A stretch of 39,201 bases of DNA from Burkholderiales bacterium (GCA_017307865.1 JAFKGE010000048.1:1-39201), one strand, 5' to 3'. Shown: positions 1-8,349, numbered from the stretch's first letter. The notes: generated from the letters alone by a model not told the origin. Translations and numbers: made by a program.

Positions 1-84
1 GCGAAGCTGCTCAGCGGTCTGTGCGCCGGCCAGCATTTGACGGGCCGACTCCAGACTGTCGGCACCTCGGGCTGTTCTTGCCAT
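1..84 (-). CDS. 5' end of a helix-turn-helix / IS630-like transposase gene (partial)
   Basis: Only the first 28 codons are inside the window; the gene runs off the left edge. The start is ATG at 84, with a good ribosome binding site (AAGGAG, six bases before the ATG). The visible peptide begins MARTARGADSLESARQML and continues with an Ala/Gln-rich helix ending TAEQLR. This resembles the N-terminus of the winged-helix proteins that form the first part of IS630-family transposases, where such a helix precedes the DNA-binding domain. That identification comes from recall of the family's N-terminal style, not from catalytic residues, none of which are visible. If right, an insertion sequence sits on the 3' side of the neighbouring tRNA-Arg gene. 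A chromosomal regulator with a similar N-terminus is the alternative. Confidence 0.45.
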   Translation of the reverse strand, partial: MARTARGADSLESARQMLAGAQTAEQLR

Positions 85-148
85 GTCGTTCTCCTTGCGG
101 GATCGGTGACATGGATATTATTGATCTATTGATATGGAAATGGAATGA

Positions 149-190
149 GGTCCGCGGCTCCAGACCTGCCTGCTCAGGTCTGGACGGACC
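149..190. other. Large stem-loop between tRNA-Arg and the IS-like gene
   Basis: GGTCCG at 149-154 pairs with CGGACC at 185-190, and CCAGACCTG at 160-168 pairs with CAGGTCTGG at 175-183, leaving a six-base loop and a small asymmetric interior loop. That is about 15 base pairs. It lies about 60 bases beyond the 3' end of the tRNA on the tRNA's strand. No T-run follows on either strand, so it is not a textbook terminator. It could be a processing or termination structure for the tRNA transcript, or an end structure of the neighbouring mobile element. Confidence 0.5.
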
Positions 191-252
191 GAAGAGCCGT
201 CGCCTCTGGCGGCGAGCACGTGGCGCGTCAGCGCCATAGGGGGAGCGTTGTT

Positions 253-328
253 TGGTGCGGCTGGCGGGGATCGAACCCACGACCCTCGGCTTCGGAGGCC
301 GATACTCTATCCACTGAGCTACAGCCGC
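253..328 (-). tRNA. tRNA-Arg, anticodon CCG
   Basis: Read on the minus strand, the sequence folds into a complete cloverleaf. The acceptor stem is GCGGCTG with CAGCCGC, the D-arm contains GCTCAGTGGATAGAG, and the anticodon stem TCGGC/GCCGA encloses the loop CTCCGAA. The T-arm contains GGTTCGATCC, and the 3' ACCA is encoded. The anticodon CCG reads the Arg codon CGG, which is common in this GC-rich DNA. The length is 76 bases including CCA. The 3' end points towards the IS-like gene at the left edge, so it is a plausible integration site. Confidence 0.97.
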
Positions 329-356
329 TTGAAGTGGAGCCGGGGATTATCGCCGA

Positions 357-989
357 TCAAGCGCCGGCGCCGGGCGCCATGGTCAGGCCAATGCCGCGCA
401 GGTAGGCCGCGATGGCCACCTGGCCCGTGTCTTCCAGGTCGAAGCCGCCGTCCAGCAGCCAGTTGTAGATCAGGCCATGCATCATGGCGCCCAGCCCGTG
501 CGCCAGTTGCAGCGCGGGCGCCGGCAGGCGCACGCGGCGCGCGGCGGCGGCGCGCTCGAGCAGTTGGCGCAGGCAGTCGGTGCTCATGCGCTGCAGGGCG
601 ACGTGGCGCTCCAGCGCCGGTGCCAGGTCCTGCGCGTGCTCGGCCTTCTGCATGACGATCTGCAGCACGCGGCGGGTCTGCGCGTCGTGCGCGATCTGGT
701 GCAGGGCGTGGCGCACGTGCTCGCACCAGGGCGCCAGCACGTCGCCCTCGCGGGTCAGCAGTTCTTCCAGCTCGGCGCTGAGCGGCAGCGTGACGCGGTC
801 CAGCATGGCGTTGAACAGCGCGGCCTTGTCCTTGAAGTGCCAGTACAGCGCGCCGCGCGTGACGCCGGCGGCGTGGGCGATGTCGGCCAGCGAGGTGCGC
901 GACACGCCCTGCTGCAGGAACACGCGCTCGGCCGCGTCCAGCAGCGCGGTGCGGGTGGCAAGGGCGTCTTCCTTGGTGCGACGGGCCAT
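357..989 (-). CDS. acrR: TetR/AcrR-family transcriptional repressor of the adjacent efflux operon
   Basis: This 210-residue protein has the TetR layout. An N-terminal helix-turn-helix spans roughly residues 10-57, with the recognition helix region SLADIAHAAGVTRGALYWHF typical of AcrR/TtgR regulators. An all-helical ligand-binding and dimerisation domain follows and contains the MMHGLIYNWLLD-type C-terminal helix. It begins at the ATG at 989 (MARRTKEDAL); upstream codons do not fit the family. The gene diverges from an RND efflux operon and the intergenic region holds a near-consensus AcrR operator at 1053-1076. By analogy with AcrR, it probably represses both the pump operon and itself and releases DNA when it binds hydrophobic drugs. 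The family and context are clear; the ligand is unknown. Confidence 0.93.
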   Translation of the reverse strand: MARRTKEDALATRTALLDAAERVFLQQGVSRTSLADIAHAAGVTRGALYWHFKDKAALFNAMLDRVTLPLSAELEELLTREGDVLAPWCEHVRHALHQIAHDAQTRRVLQIVMQKAEHAQDLAPALERHVALQRMSTDCLRQLLERAAAARRVRLPAPALQLAHGLGAMMHGLIYNWLLDGGFDLEDTGQVAIAAYLRGIGLTMAPGAGA

Positions 990-1050
990 GGCGGATGCTG
1001 GCGGGAATGAGAACAAGCCGCAACAAGGCGGAAGAATTTTTGATCGACTG

Positions 1051-1080
1051 ATTATATACATCCATGAATGTATGTATAAT
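1051..1080. promoter_or_regulatory. AcrR-type palindromic operator with back-to-back -10 boxes
   Basis: The 24 bases at 1053-1076 form an imperfect palindrome; 10 of 12 positions match between the half-sites TATATACATCCA and, read from the other strand, TACATACATTCA. By my hand alignment they agree with the E. coli acrR operator, as I remember it, at about 20 of 24 positions. A perfect TATAAT lies on the plus strand at 1075-1080 and another on the minus strand at 1056-1051. Each is 17 bases from a weak -35 (TTATAT and TTATAC). A repressor bound here would cover both promoters. The predicted leader of the pump operon is about 125 bases. Confidence 0.85.
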
Positions 1081-1214
1081 TTCCCTGCTGCACGCCGCAC
1101 AATAGTCCCTTTCGCCCGCCAGCCGCCCAAGCCGCGTGCCCTCGGGCCACGCCCATGCATCGCGCCCCCGACCGTTTCAGGCGCGGTTCCTTTTTGACTT
1201 TCATCAAGACCACC

Positions 1215-2513
1215 ATGACGTCCGAACCTCAAGCCGCTCGCTCTTTTTCGACGCACCGCCTGGCCGCCGCCGGCGCCCTCGTCGTGCTGGCCGCCACGCT
1301 GGCCGCGTGCGGCGACAAGTCCGGCGCGGCCGCGGATCACGGCGGCGGCGGCGCACCCCCGCCGCCCGAAGTGGGCGTGGTGACGGTGCAGCCGGGCACG
1401 GTGCAACTGAGCACCGAGCTGCCGGGCCGGCTGGAGCCCTCGCGCGTGGCGCAGGTGCGCGCCCGCGCCAACGGCATCCTGCTCAAGCGCACCTTCGTCG
1501 AGGGCAGCGACGTCAAGGCCGGCCAGGTGCTCTACCAGATCGACGCGGCGCCCTACGACGCCGCCCTGCAAAGCGCGCAGGCGCAGCTGGCGCAGGCGCA
1601 GGCGCAGCTGGCGCAGGCCAGCGCGACGGCCACGCGCTACAAGCCGCTGGTGGCCGCCCGCGCCGTGAGCCAGCAGGACTACGACGCCGCGGTGGCGGCC
1701 GAGAAGGCGGCCCAGGCACAGGTGGCCGCCGGCCGCGCCGCCGTGCGCACGGCGCGCATCAACCTGGGCTACGCCACGGTGACGGCGCCCATCTCGGGGC
1801 GCATCGGCCGCTCGCTGGTGACCGAGGGCGCCCTGCTGAGCGCGCAGTCGGCCACCGAACTGGCGACCATCCAGCAGATCAACCCGCTGTACCTCAACAT
1901 CACCCGGCCCGCCACCCAGGTGCTGCAACTGCGCGAGGCGCTGCGCTCTGGCCAGCTGGCGCGCTCGGGCAAGACCGAGGCCGCGCGCGTGCAGGTGCTG
2001 CTGGAAAACGGCCAGACCTATGGCGAGCCCGGCCGCCTGCTGTTCACCGACCTGACGGTGGACCCGACCACCGGCCAGGTGAGCCTGCGCGCCGAAGTGC
2101 CCAACCCGCAGGGCCTGCTGCTGCCGGGCATGTACGTGCGCGCGCGCCTGCAGCAGGCCGACGTGGACAACGCCATCCTGCTGCCGCAACAGGCCGTCAC
2201 GCGCGGCGGCCCCAAGGGCGACACGGTGATGGTGGTGGGCGCGGACGGCTCGTTCGCGCCGCGCACCGTCAAGATCGGCGAGGCGCAGGGCACGCAGTGG
2301 ATCGTGCTCGACGGCCTGAAGGCCGGCGAGCAGGTGATGGTGGACGGCTTCATGAAGCTGTCGCCCGGCTTGAAAGCCGTCAAGCCCGTTCCTTTCAAGC
2401 CAAATCAGCCCTCAGCCGGCGCTGGACAAGCGCCAGCAGCTACTGATTCTGCAGCATCCACACCGCCTGCGGCGGTCGCCGCCTCGGCCCCTGCCGCCGC
2501 CGCGTCGCGCTGA
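1215..2513 (+). CDS. acrA: RND efflux periplasmic membrane-fusion lipoprotein (AcrA/MexA type)
   Basis: This is the periplasmic adaptor that couples the inner-membrane RND pump to the outer-membrane channel. The start at 1215 (MTSEPQAARSF) gives a normal lipoprotein signal ending in the lipobox LAAC, with the lipidated Cys at residue 32; upstream in-frame ATGs would spoil the signal. The HlyD/AcrA order follows: a barrel-sandwich segment (PGRLEPSRVAQVRARANGIL), an Ala/Gln-rich coiled-coil hairpin at about residues 115-175, the second lipoyl half (TVTAPISGRIGRS) and the beta-barrel. The length, 432 residues, is slightly long because of an Ala/Pro-rich tail. Part of that tail (nucleotides 2391-2454) is a copy of the dispersed repeat read in reverse. 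It is first in an operon with the pump and outer-membrane factor. Confidence 0.95.
   Translation: MTSEPQAARSFSTHRLAAAGALVVLAATLAACGDKSGAAADHGGGGAPPPPEVGVVTVQPGTVQLSTELPGRLEPSRVAQVRARANGILLKRTFVEGSDVKAGQVLYQIDAAPYDAALQSAQAQLAQAQAQLAQASATATRYKPLVAARAVSQQDYDAAVAAEKAAQAQVAAGRAAVRTARINLGYATVTAPISGRIGRSLVTEGALLSAQSATELATIQQINPLYLNITRPATQVLQLREALRSGQLARSGKTEAARVQVLLENGQTYGEPGRLLFTDLTVDPTTGQVSLRAEVPNPQGLLLPGMYVRARLQQADVDNAILLPQQAVTRGGPKGDTVMVVGADGSFAPRTVKIGEAQGTQWIVLDGLKAGEQVMVDGFMKLSPGLKAVKPVPFKPNQPSAGAGQAPAATDSAASTPPAAVAASAPAAAASR
2391..2454 (-). repeat. Dispersed Comamonadaceae-type repeat, copy D, inside acrA coding sequence
   Basis: On the minus strand this reads AGTAGCTGCTGGCGCTTGTC, then a less conserved middle, then GATTTGGCTTGAAAGG. 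This matches copies A and C in order and spacing. It lies wholly within the acrA reading frame, where its complement encodes the stretch from FKPNQP to ATDS in the C-terminal tail. Confidence 0.75.
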
Positions 2514-2533
2514 TCGGACACGAGCGACCGATC

Positions 2534-5500
2534 ATGCCCAAGTTTTTCATCCACCGTCCCATCTTTGCCTGGGTCATCGCGATTTTCGTGGTGGTCGCGG
2601 GCATCGTCTCGATCACGCAGCTGCCGGTGTCGCAATACCCGTCGGTGGCGCCGCCCACCATCCGCGTGATGACCTCCTACCCCGGCGCCAGCGCCGAGAC
2701 CATCGACGAGACCGTGATCTCGCTCATCGAGCGCGAGATGAACGGCGCCGAAGGCCTGATGTACATGGAGTCCACCTCGCCGGCCGGCGGCTTCGCGCAG
2801 CTGACGCTGACTTTCAAGCCCGGCACCGACCCGAACATCGCCCAGGTCGAGGTGCAAAACCGCCTGGCACGCGCCGAGCCGCGCCTGCCCGACCTGGTCA
2901 AGCGCACCGGCGTGCGGGTGGACAAGGCGACCGCCAACTTCCTGATGGTGGTGTCCTTCGAGTCCAAGGGCAGCGCCACGCGCGACGACGTGGCCGACTA
3001 CGTCAACCGCAACATCCTGCCCGAGCTGCAGCGCGTGCCGGGCGTGGGCGGCGTGCAGCTGTTCGCCTCCGGCCGCGCCATGCGCGTGTGGATCGACCCG
3101 GCCAAGCTGGAGGGCTACGGCCTGACGCCGGCGGACGTCAACGCCGCCATCACCAGCCAGAGCATGCAGATTGCCGGCGGCGCGCTGGGCGACACGCCCA
3201 GCCTGCCGGGCCAGAGCATCAACGCTCTCATCAACGTGCCGAGCGGGCAGCTGGAAACGCCCGAGGAGTTCGGCAACGTGGTGCTGCGCGCGCGCGCCGA
3301 CGGCTCGACGGTGCGCATCCGCGACGTCGCCCGCGTCGAGCTGGGGGTGGAAACCTACGCCTTCCAGTCGCGCCAGAACGGCCAGCCCGCGGTGGCGGTG
3401 GCCGTGCAGCTGACGTCCAGCGGCAACGCCATGGCCACGGCCGCGGCCATCAAGCAGCGCATGAGCGAGCTGCAGGCCTTCCTGCCCGAAGGCGTGAGCT
3501 GGTCGGTGCCCTACGACACCTCCAAGTTCGTCGAAATCTCCATCGACAAGGTGGTGCACACGCTGCTCGAAGCCATCGTGCTGGTGGTCATCGTGATGTT
3601 CGTGTTCCTGCAGAACTGGCGCTACACGCTGATCCCGACCATCGTGGTGCCGATCGCGCTGCTGGGCACCTTCGCGGTGATGCTGGCGGCCGGCCTGTCG
3701 ATCAACATCCTGGCCATGTTCGCCATGGTGCTGGTGATCGGCATCGTGGTGGACGACGCCATCGTGGTGGTGGAGAACGTCGAGCGCATCATGGCCGAGG
3801 AAGGGCTGCCGCCCAAGGCGGCCACCATCAAGGCGATGAGCCAGATCTCGGGCGCGGTGGTCGGCATCACGGTGATCCTGGTGTCGGTGTTCACCCCGCT
3901 GGCCTTCTTCAGCGGCGCCACCGGCAACATCTACCGCCAGTTCGCCATCGTGATGGCGACCTCGATCGCGTTTTCGGGCTTCTTCGCGCTGTCGCTCACG
4001 CCGGCGCTGTGCGCGACCTTGCTCAAGCCCATTCCCAAGGGCCACGCGCACGACAAGAAGACCGGCTTCTTCGGCCCCTTCTTCAACTGGTTCAACCGCG
4101 TTTTCGGCCGCGCCACGCGAAGCTACGAGGGCGGCATGGTGCGCGTGATGCGCCGCAGCTGGGTCATGGTCGGCGTGTACGCGGTCATCATCGCCTGCGT
4201 GGCCTTTCTGTTCATGCGCCTGCCCACCGCCTTCCTGCCGACCGAGGACCAAGGCAACGTGATCGTCAACGTGCAACTGCCGCCGGGTGCCACGCAGGAG
4301 CGTACCGTCGCGGTCATGAAGCAGGTCGAGGACTACATGATGAAGCAGCCCGAGGTCGAGAACATGGTCGGCATCATCGGCTTCAGCTTCTCCGGCACCG
4401 GGCAGAACATGGCGCTGGCCTTCGCCACGCTGAAGGACTGGAGCGAGCGCACCAAGCCGGGGGAAAGCGCCCAATCGCTGGCCGGGCGCGCCACCGGTGC
4501 GCTGCAGAGCATCCGCGACGCCTTCGTGATCGTCATCACGCCGCCGGCCATCCCCGAGCTGGGCACCGGCAGCGGCTTCGCCTTCCGCCTCCTGGACCGC
4601 AACGGCATGGGCCACGACGCGCTGGTGGCGGCGCGCGGGCAGCTGCTGGGCATGGCCGCGCAAAGCAAGATCCTGGCCGGCGTGCGCCCCGAGGGCGTGG
4701 AAGACGCGCCGCAGCTGCAGGTCGACATCAATCGCGATGTCGCGGCGGCGCAGAACGTCAGCGTGGCGGCCATCGCCAACACGCTGGGCACGGCGCTGGG
4801 CTCGGCCTACGTGACCGACTTCCCGAACAAGGGCTACATCCAGCGCGTGACGGTGCAGGCCGACGCCAACCGCCGCATGACGCCGGAGGACGTGCAGGCG
4901 CTGAAGGTGCCCAACATGCAGGGGCAGCTGGTGCCGCTGTCCACCATGGTCAGCACCCACTGGTCGACCGGCCCGATGCAGCTCAAGCGCTACAACGGCT
5001 ATCCGTCGATGTCGATCGCCGGGCAGGCCGCGCCGGGCTACTCGTCGGGCGACGCCATGGCCGAGATGGAGCGCATCGCCGCGCAGCTGCCGCCCGGTTT
5101 CGGCTACGAATGGACCGGCATTTCGCTGGACGAGAAAAAGGCCGGCGCGCAATCGGCCATCCTGTACGCGTTCTCGATCCTGGCCGTGTTCCTGTGCCTG
5201 GCCGCGCTGTACGAAAGCTGGAGCATCCCGCTGGCGGTGATCCTGGTGGTGCCGCTGGGCGTGCTGGGCACCCTGTTCGGCGTCTGGTTTCGCGGCATGC
5301 CCAACGACGTGTACTTCCAGATCGGCCTGATCACGGTGATCGGCCTGTCGGCCAAGAACGCCATCCTGATCGTGGAATTCGCCAAGGACCTGCAGGCCGA
5401 GGGCATGAGCGTGGTGCAGGCCTCGCTGGCCGCGGCCCGACTGCGCTTCCGGCCGATCCTGATGACCTCGCTGGCCTTCATCCTGGGCGTGGTGCCGCTG

Positions 5501-5728
5501 TACGTCGCCACCGGCGCCAGCTCGGGCAGCCAGCGCGAGATCGGCACCGGCGTGTTCTGGGGCATGACCATCGGCACCTCGCTGGCGGTGATCCTGGTGC
5601 CGGTATTTTTCCTGATCGTGCGCTCGCTGTTCCGCGGCAAGCCGGAGGACAAGCACAAGCACACGATCGCATCCGACGACGATTCATCGGGCCGTGAAAA
5701 CGACCCCAACGAGGCCCTGATCCCATGA
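2534..5728 (+). CDS. acrB: RND multidrug efflux pump, inner-membrane transporter (AcrB/MexB, HAE1)
   Basis: This 1064-residue, twelve-helix transporter forms the proton-driven trimeric pump. It has the HAE1 start MPKFFIHRPIFAWVIAIFVV, two large periplasmic loops, and TM4 with the proton-relay Asp407-Asp408 pair (GIVVDDAIVVVEN). TM10 carries Lys941 in GLSAKNAILIVEF. Spacing and positions match AcrB almost exactly, which predicts export of hydrophobic drugs rather than metals; metal (HME) pumps differ in TM4. It begins 20 bases after acrA and its stop overlaps the start of the outer-membrane factor gene (ATGA at 5725-5728), so translation is probably coupled. No frameshift or missing motif is visible. 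Substrates cannot be read from the sequence. Confidence 0.97.
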   Translation: MPKFFIHRPIFAWVIAIFVVVAGIVSITQLPVSQYPSVAPPTIRVMTSYPGASAETIDETVISLIEREMNGAEGLMYMESTSPAGGFAQLTLTFKPGTDPNIAQVEVQNRLARAEPRLPDLVKRTGVRVDKATANFLMVVSFESKGSATRDDVADYVNRNILPELQRVPGVGGVQLFASGRAMRVWIDPAKLEGYGLTPADVNAAITSQSMQIAGGALGDTPSLPGQSINALINVPSGQLETPEEFGNVVLRARADGSTVRIRDVARVELGVETYAFQSRQNGQPAVAVAVQLTSSGNAMATAAAIKQRMSELQAFLPEGVSWSVPYDTSKFVEISIDKVVHTLLEAIVLVVIVMFVFLQNWRYTLIPTIVVPIALLGTFAVMLAAGLSINILAMFAMVLVIGIVVDDAIVVVENVERIMAEEGLPPKAATIKAMSQISGAVVGITVILVSVFTPLAFFSGATGNIYRQFAIVMATSIAFSGFFALSLTPALCATLLKPIPKGHAHDKKTGFFGPFFNWFNRVFGRATRSYEGGMVRVMRRSWVMVGVYAVIIACVAFLFMRLPTAFLPTEDQGNVIVNVQLPPGATQERTVAVMKQVEDYMMKQPEVENMVGIIGFSFSGTGQNMALAFATLKDWSERTKPGESAQSLAGRATGALQSIRDAFVIVITPPAIPELGTGSGFAFRLLDRNGMGHDALVAARGQLLGMAAQSKILAGVRPEGVEDAPQLQVDINRDVAAAQNVSVAAIANTLGTALGSAYVTDFPNKGYIQRVTVQADANRRMTPEDVQALKVPNMQGQLVPLSTMVSTHWSTGPMQLKRYNGYPSMSIAGQAAPGYSSGDAMAEMERIAAQLPPGFGYEWTGISLDEKKAGAQSAILYAFSILAVFLCLAALYESWSIPLAVILVVPLGVLGTLFGVWFRGMPNDVYFQIGLITVIGLSAKNAILIVEFAKDLQAEGMSVVQASLAAARLRFRPILMTSLAFILGVVPLYVATGASSGSQREIGTGVFWGMTIGTSLAVILVPVFFLIVRSLFRGKPEDKHKHTIASDDDSSGRENDPNEALIP

Positions 5729-7245
5729 CGACACCCATGACACGGATGACACGGCCCGGCCTGCGCACCGGCCTCGGCGCCCTGACCCTGGCCGTCCTGG
5801 CGGGCTGCTCGCTGGTGCCCCCCTACGAACGCCCCGCCGCGCCGGTGGCCAGCGCCTGGCCCGCCAGCGCCGGTGCGTCGGCGGAGGGCGGCACCGCCGC
5901 CGCCGACCTGCCCTGGCAGGACTTCGTGCACGACGCCCAGCTGCGCGAGCTGATCGCGCTGGCGATCGACAACAACCGCGACCTGCGGGTGGCGGTGCAG
6001 AACATCGAGCAGGCCCGGGCGCAATACCAGATCCGGCGCGCCGACCAGTTCCCGACCATCGGCGTCAGCGCCTCGGCCTCGCGCTCGGCGCCCAACCCGG
6101 CCGGTGGCAATGCGCCCAGCGTGGCATCCTCCGCCAGCATCATGGTCGGCGGCGCCTCGTGGGAGCTCGACTTCTTCGGCCGCGTCGCCGCCCTCAAGGA
6201 CGTGGCGCTGGCCGACTACCTGGCCACCGAGGAGGCGCGCAAGGCGGCGCAGATCAGCCTGGTGGCCACCGTCGCCAGCAGCTGGCTGCAGCTCAAGACC
6301 GACACCGAACTGCTGCTGCTGGCCGAGCGCACGCTGGGCACGCGCCAGCAGTCGCTGGGCCTAACCAAGCTGCGCTTCGACCACGGTGCCGCGTCGGCGC
6401 TGGACCTGCGCCTGGCCGAATCGCTGACCGCCAGCGCGCAGGCCACGCGCGCCCAGCAGCAGCGCCTGCGCGCGCAGGACGTCAACCTGCTGACGCTGCT
6501 GGTCGGCCAACCGCTGCCCGAGCGGCTGATCCCGCCGCTGCCGCCGGTGGCCACGCCGGCCGCGCCGAGCGATCCGTCGCAACCCACGCCCGCCGTTCAG
6601 CCGCCGGCCGAACTGCCCACCTTCACCGCGGTGCCGGCCGGCCTGCCGTCCGACCTGCTGCTGCGCCGCCCCGACGTCCGCGCCGCCGAGCAGCAGCTGA
6701 TCGGCGCCAACGCCAACATCGGCGCGGCGCGCGCCAACTTCTTCCCGCGCATCTCGCTCACCGGCTCGCTGGGGCGCACCAGCAGCGACCTGGACGGCCT
6801 GTTCGGCTCGGGCGGCAGCAAGGCTTGGTCCTTCGGCCCCAGCCTGCTGCTGCCGATCTTCGACATGGGCCGCAACCAGGCCGGGCTGGACGCGGCCAAG
6901 GCCGGGCGCGAAATCGCCGTGGCGCAGTACGAGAAGGCCATCCAAAGCGCCTTCCGCGAGGTGGCCGATGCCCTGGCCGGCCGCGCCACCCTGGCCGACC
7001 AGTTGACGGCGCTGCAGGCGCAGGCCACGGCCGAGCGCGAGCGCTTCGGGCTGGCCGACCTGCTCTACCGCAACGGCGTCGCCAGCTCGCTCGATCTGCT
7101 GGACGCGCAGCGCTCGCTGTTCGCCACCGAGCAGGCGCTGGCGCAGGTGCGGCTGGCGCAGCGCGTCAACGAGGTGCAGCTGTACAAGGCGCTGGGCGGC
7201 GGCTGGAGCGAGCCGGCGCCGGCCGCCACCGCCGCGGCGCACTGA
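5725..7245 (+). CDS. Outer-membrane efflux lipoprotein (OprM/NodT family)
   Basis: This is the outer-membrane channel of the tripartite pump. A lipoprotein signal ends in LAGC (Cys at residue 28), followed by two repeats of the outer-membrane efflux domain. Family landmarks are WQDFVHDAQLRELIALAIDNNRDLRVAVQNIEQARAQ-type helix 1, an internal LRRPDVRAAEQQL segment that starts the second repeat, and FFPRISLTGSLG. The length of 506 residues is typical, perhaps slightly long owing to a Pro/Ala-rich insert at about residues 272-300. The start codon overlaps the acrB stop by four bases. It is the last gene of the operon; a GC-only hairpin (GACGCG/CGCGTC, 7244-7259) follows the stop without a T-run. 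Confidence 0.95.
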   Translation: MTTPMTRMTRPGLRTGLGALTLAVLAGCSLVPPYERPAAPVASAWPASAGASAEGGTAAADLPWQDFVHDAQLRELIALAIDNNRDLRVAVQNIEQARAQYQIRRADQFPTIGVSASASRSAPNPAGGNAPSVASSASIMVGGASWELDFFGRVAALKDVALADYLATEEARKAAQISLVATVASSWLQLKTDTELLLLAERTLGTRQQSLGLTKLRFDHGAASALDLRLAESLTASAQATRAQQQRLRAQDVNLLTLLVGQPLPERLIPPLPPVATPAAPSDPSQPTPAVQPPAELPTFTAVPAGLPSDLLLRRPDVRAAEQQLIGANANIGAARANFFPRISLTGSLGRTSSDLDGLFGSGGSKAWSFGPSLLLPIFDMGRNQAGLDAAKAGREIAVAQYEKAIQSAFREVADALAGRATLADQLTALQAQATAERERFGLADLLYRNGVASSLDLLDAQRSLFATEQALAQVRLAQRVNEVQLYKALGGGWSEPAPAATAAAH

Positions 7246-7312
7246 CGCGGCCGCGCGTCCGGCGCGAAGGGGTCATCGGCGCCGCGTGAATGGAGCGTCG
7301 TCAGGCGCGCCC

Positions 7313-7318
7313 TATAAT
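7313..7318 (+). promoter_or_regulatory. -10 box TATAAT ahead of the di-haem cytochrome gene
   Basis: A perfect TATAAT stands 79 bases before the cytochrome start at 7398, in the 152-base gap after the efflux operon. No good -35 hexamer is visible at 16-18 bases upstream. It would give the cytochrome its own transcript with a leader of about 70 bases. Confidence 0.55.
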
Positions 7319-7397
7319 CGAAAACCGCCGTGCGCGGGCGGCCGCAGCCGCCCCGCGCCGTCCGCAGAACATTCACGAACAAGCCCCCGAGGACGCC

Positions 7398-8282
7398 ATG
7401 AGCGAGAGCATGCACGAGGAAGAACACACCGGCCTCATGAAGACCCCATCCCAGGTGTTCTGGGTCAGCGCCGCGGCCTTCGTCATCCCCATCTTCACCA
7501 TCATCGGCCTGGTCACCTACTTCAGCTCGGGCAAGGACCAGTCGCCCGGCGAGACCGACGCGGCGCAAAAGATCGCCGCGCGCATCCAGAAGGTCGGCAC
7601 GGTCGAGATCCGCGACGCCAACCGCCCGCTGGCCAGCGGCGAGGACGTGTACAAGACGCAGTGCATCGCCTGCCACGGCACCGGCGTGTCGGGCGCGCCC
7701 AAGTTCGGCAACGCCGCCGACTGGGCGCCGCGCATCAAGCAGGGCTACGACACCCTGCTGCATTCGGCTCTGGCGGGCAAGGGCGCGATGGCCCCGCAAG
7801 GCGGCGGCAACTATTCCGACGTCGAGATCGGCCGTGCCGTGGTCTACATGGCCAACCACGGCGGCGCCAAGTTCGACGAGCCGGCGGCACCCGCCGCGGC
7901 GGCGACCGAAACGGCTGCGGCGGCCCCTGCACCCGCTGCGGCGGCAGCGCCCGCTCCGGCACCGGCACCGGCACCGGCTGCGGCTGCGGCCGCGGCCCCT
8001 GCAGCGGCCGCAGCCGCCGCACCCGCGGGCGGCGGCGTCGACCTGGCCGCCGGCAAGAAGATCTACGACACCACCTGCGTCGCCTGCCATGGCAGCGGTG
8101 TGGCCGGTGCGCCCAAGTTCGGCGACAAGGCGGCCTGGGCGCCGCGCTTGGCGGCCGGCTTCGACGAGGTGCTGAAGATCGCCACCGAGGGCAAGGGCGC
8201 CATGCCGCCCAAGGGCGGCTCCACCGCGTCGGACGCCGACTTCAAGGCTGCCGTGACCTATCTGGTGGACGCGGCGAAGTAG
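7398..8282 (+). CDS. Membrane-anchored tandem di-haem cytochrome c (c5-like)
   Basis: An electron-transfer protein of 294 residues. A single membrane anchor at about residues 20-42 (WVSAAAFVIPIFTIIGLVTY) is followed by two cytochrome c domains. The first binds haem at C89-I-A-C-H93 and the second at C227-V-A-C-H231. Each domain has a Met in GKGAMxPxGG as the likely sixth ligand. The domains are clearly duplicated (GVSGAPKFG...WAPR versus GVAGAPKFG...WAPR) and are separated by an Ala/Pro linker of about 50 residues. The start at 7398 (MSESMHEEEH) puts a short acidic tail in the cytoplasm. It probably carries electrons between periplasmic donors and a terminal oxidase; the partner is not visible. 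A strong terminator follows. Confidence 0.92.
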   Translation: MSESMHEEEHTGLMKTPSQVFWVSAAAFVIPIFTIIGLVTYFSSGKDQSPGETDAAQKIAARIQKVGTVEIRDANRPLASGEDVYKTQCIACHGTGVSGAPKFGNAADWAPRIKQGYDTLLHSALAGKGAMAPQGGGNYSDVEIGRAVVYMANHGGAKFDEPAAPAAAATETAAAAPAPAAAAAPAPAPAPAPAAAAAAAPAAAAAAAPAGGGVDLAAGKKIYDTTCVACHGSGVAGAPKFGDKAAWAPRLAAGFDEVLKIATEGKGAMPPKGGSTASDADFKAAVTYLVDAAK

Positions 8283-8301
8283 CGCGCGCCTGCGCCGCTG
8301 C

Positions 8302-8330
8302 AAAAAGGCCGATCGTCGATCGGCCTTTTT
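8302..8330. terminator. Bidirectional rho-independent terminator
   Basis: A 12-base-pair stem (AAAAAGGCCGAT with ATCGGCCTTTTT) around a five-base loop begins 19 bases after the cytochrome stop. The A-run and T-run flanks allow it to act for the cytochrome gene on the plus strand and for the gene at 8350-8892 on the minus strand. Confidence 0.93.
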
Positions 8331-8349
8331 CTTTGGCTTGGGCGGCAGA

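Noticed and set aside
2405..5662. A 1085-codon open frame antisense to acrB, and other long frames opposite acrA, acrB, lemA, atpD, atpA, ptsI and CaiB
   Set aside because: In GC-rich DNA the complement of real genes is often open. The translations are rich in His, Arg, Gln and Gly with no domain pattern, while the plus-strand genes have full family motifs.
7905..8035. GC-rich tandem-like repetition (GCACCGGCACCGGCACCGG and similar)
   Set aside because: It encodes the Ala/Pro linker of the di-haem cytochrome. It is low-complexity coding sequence, not a separate repeat element.
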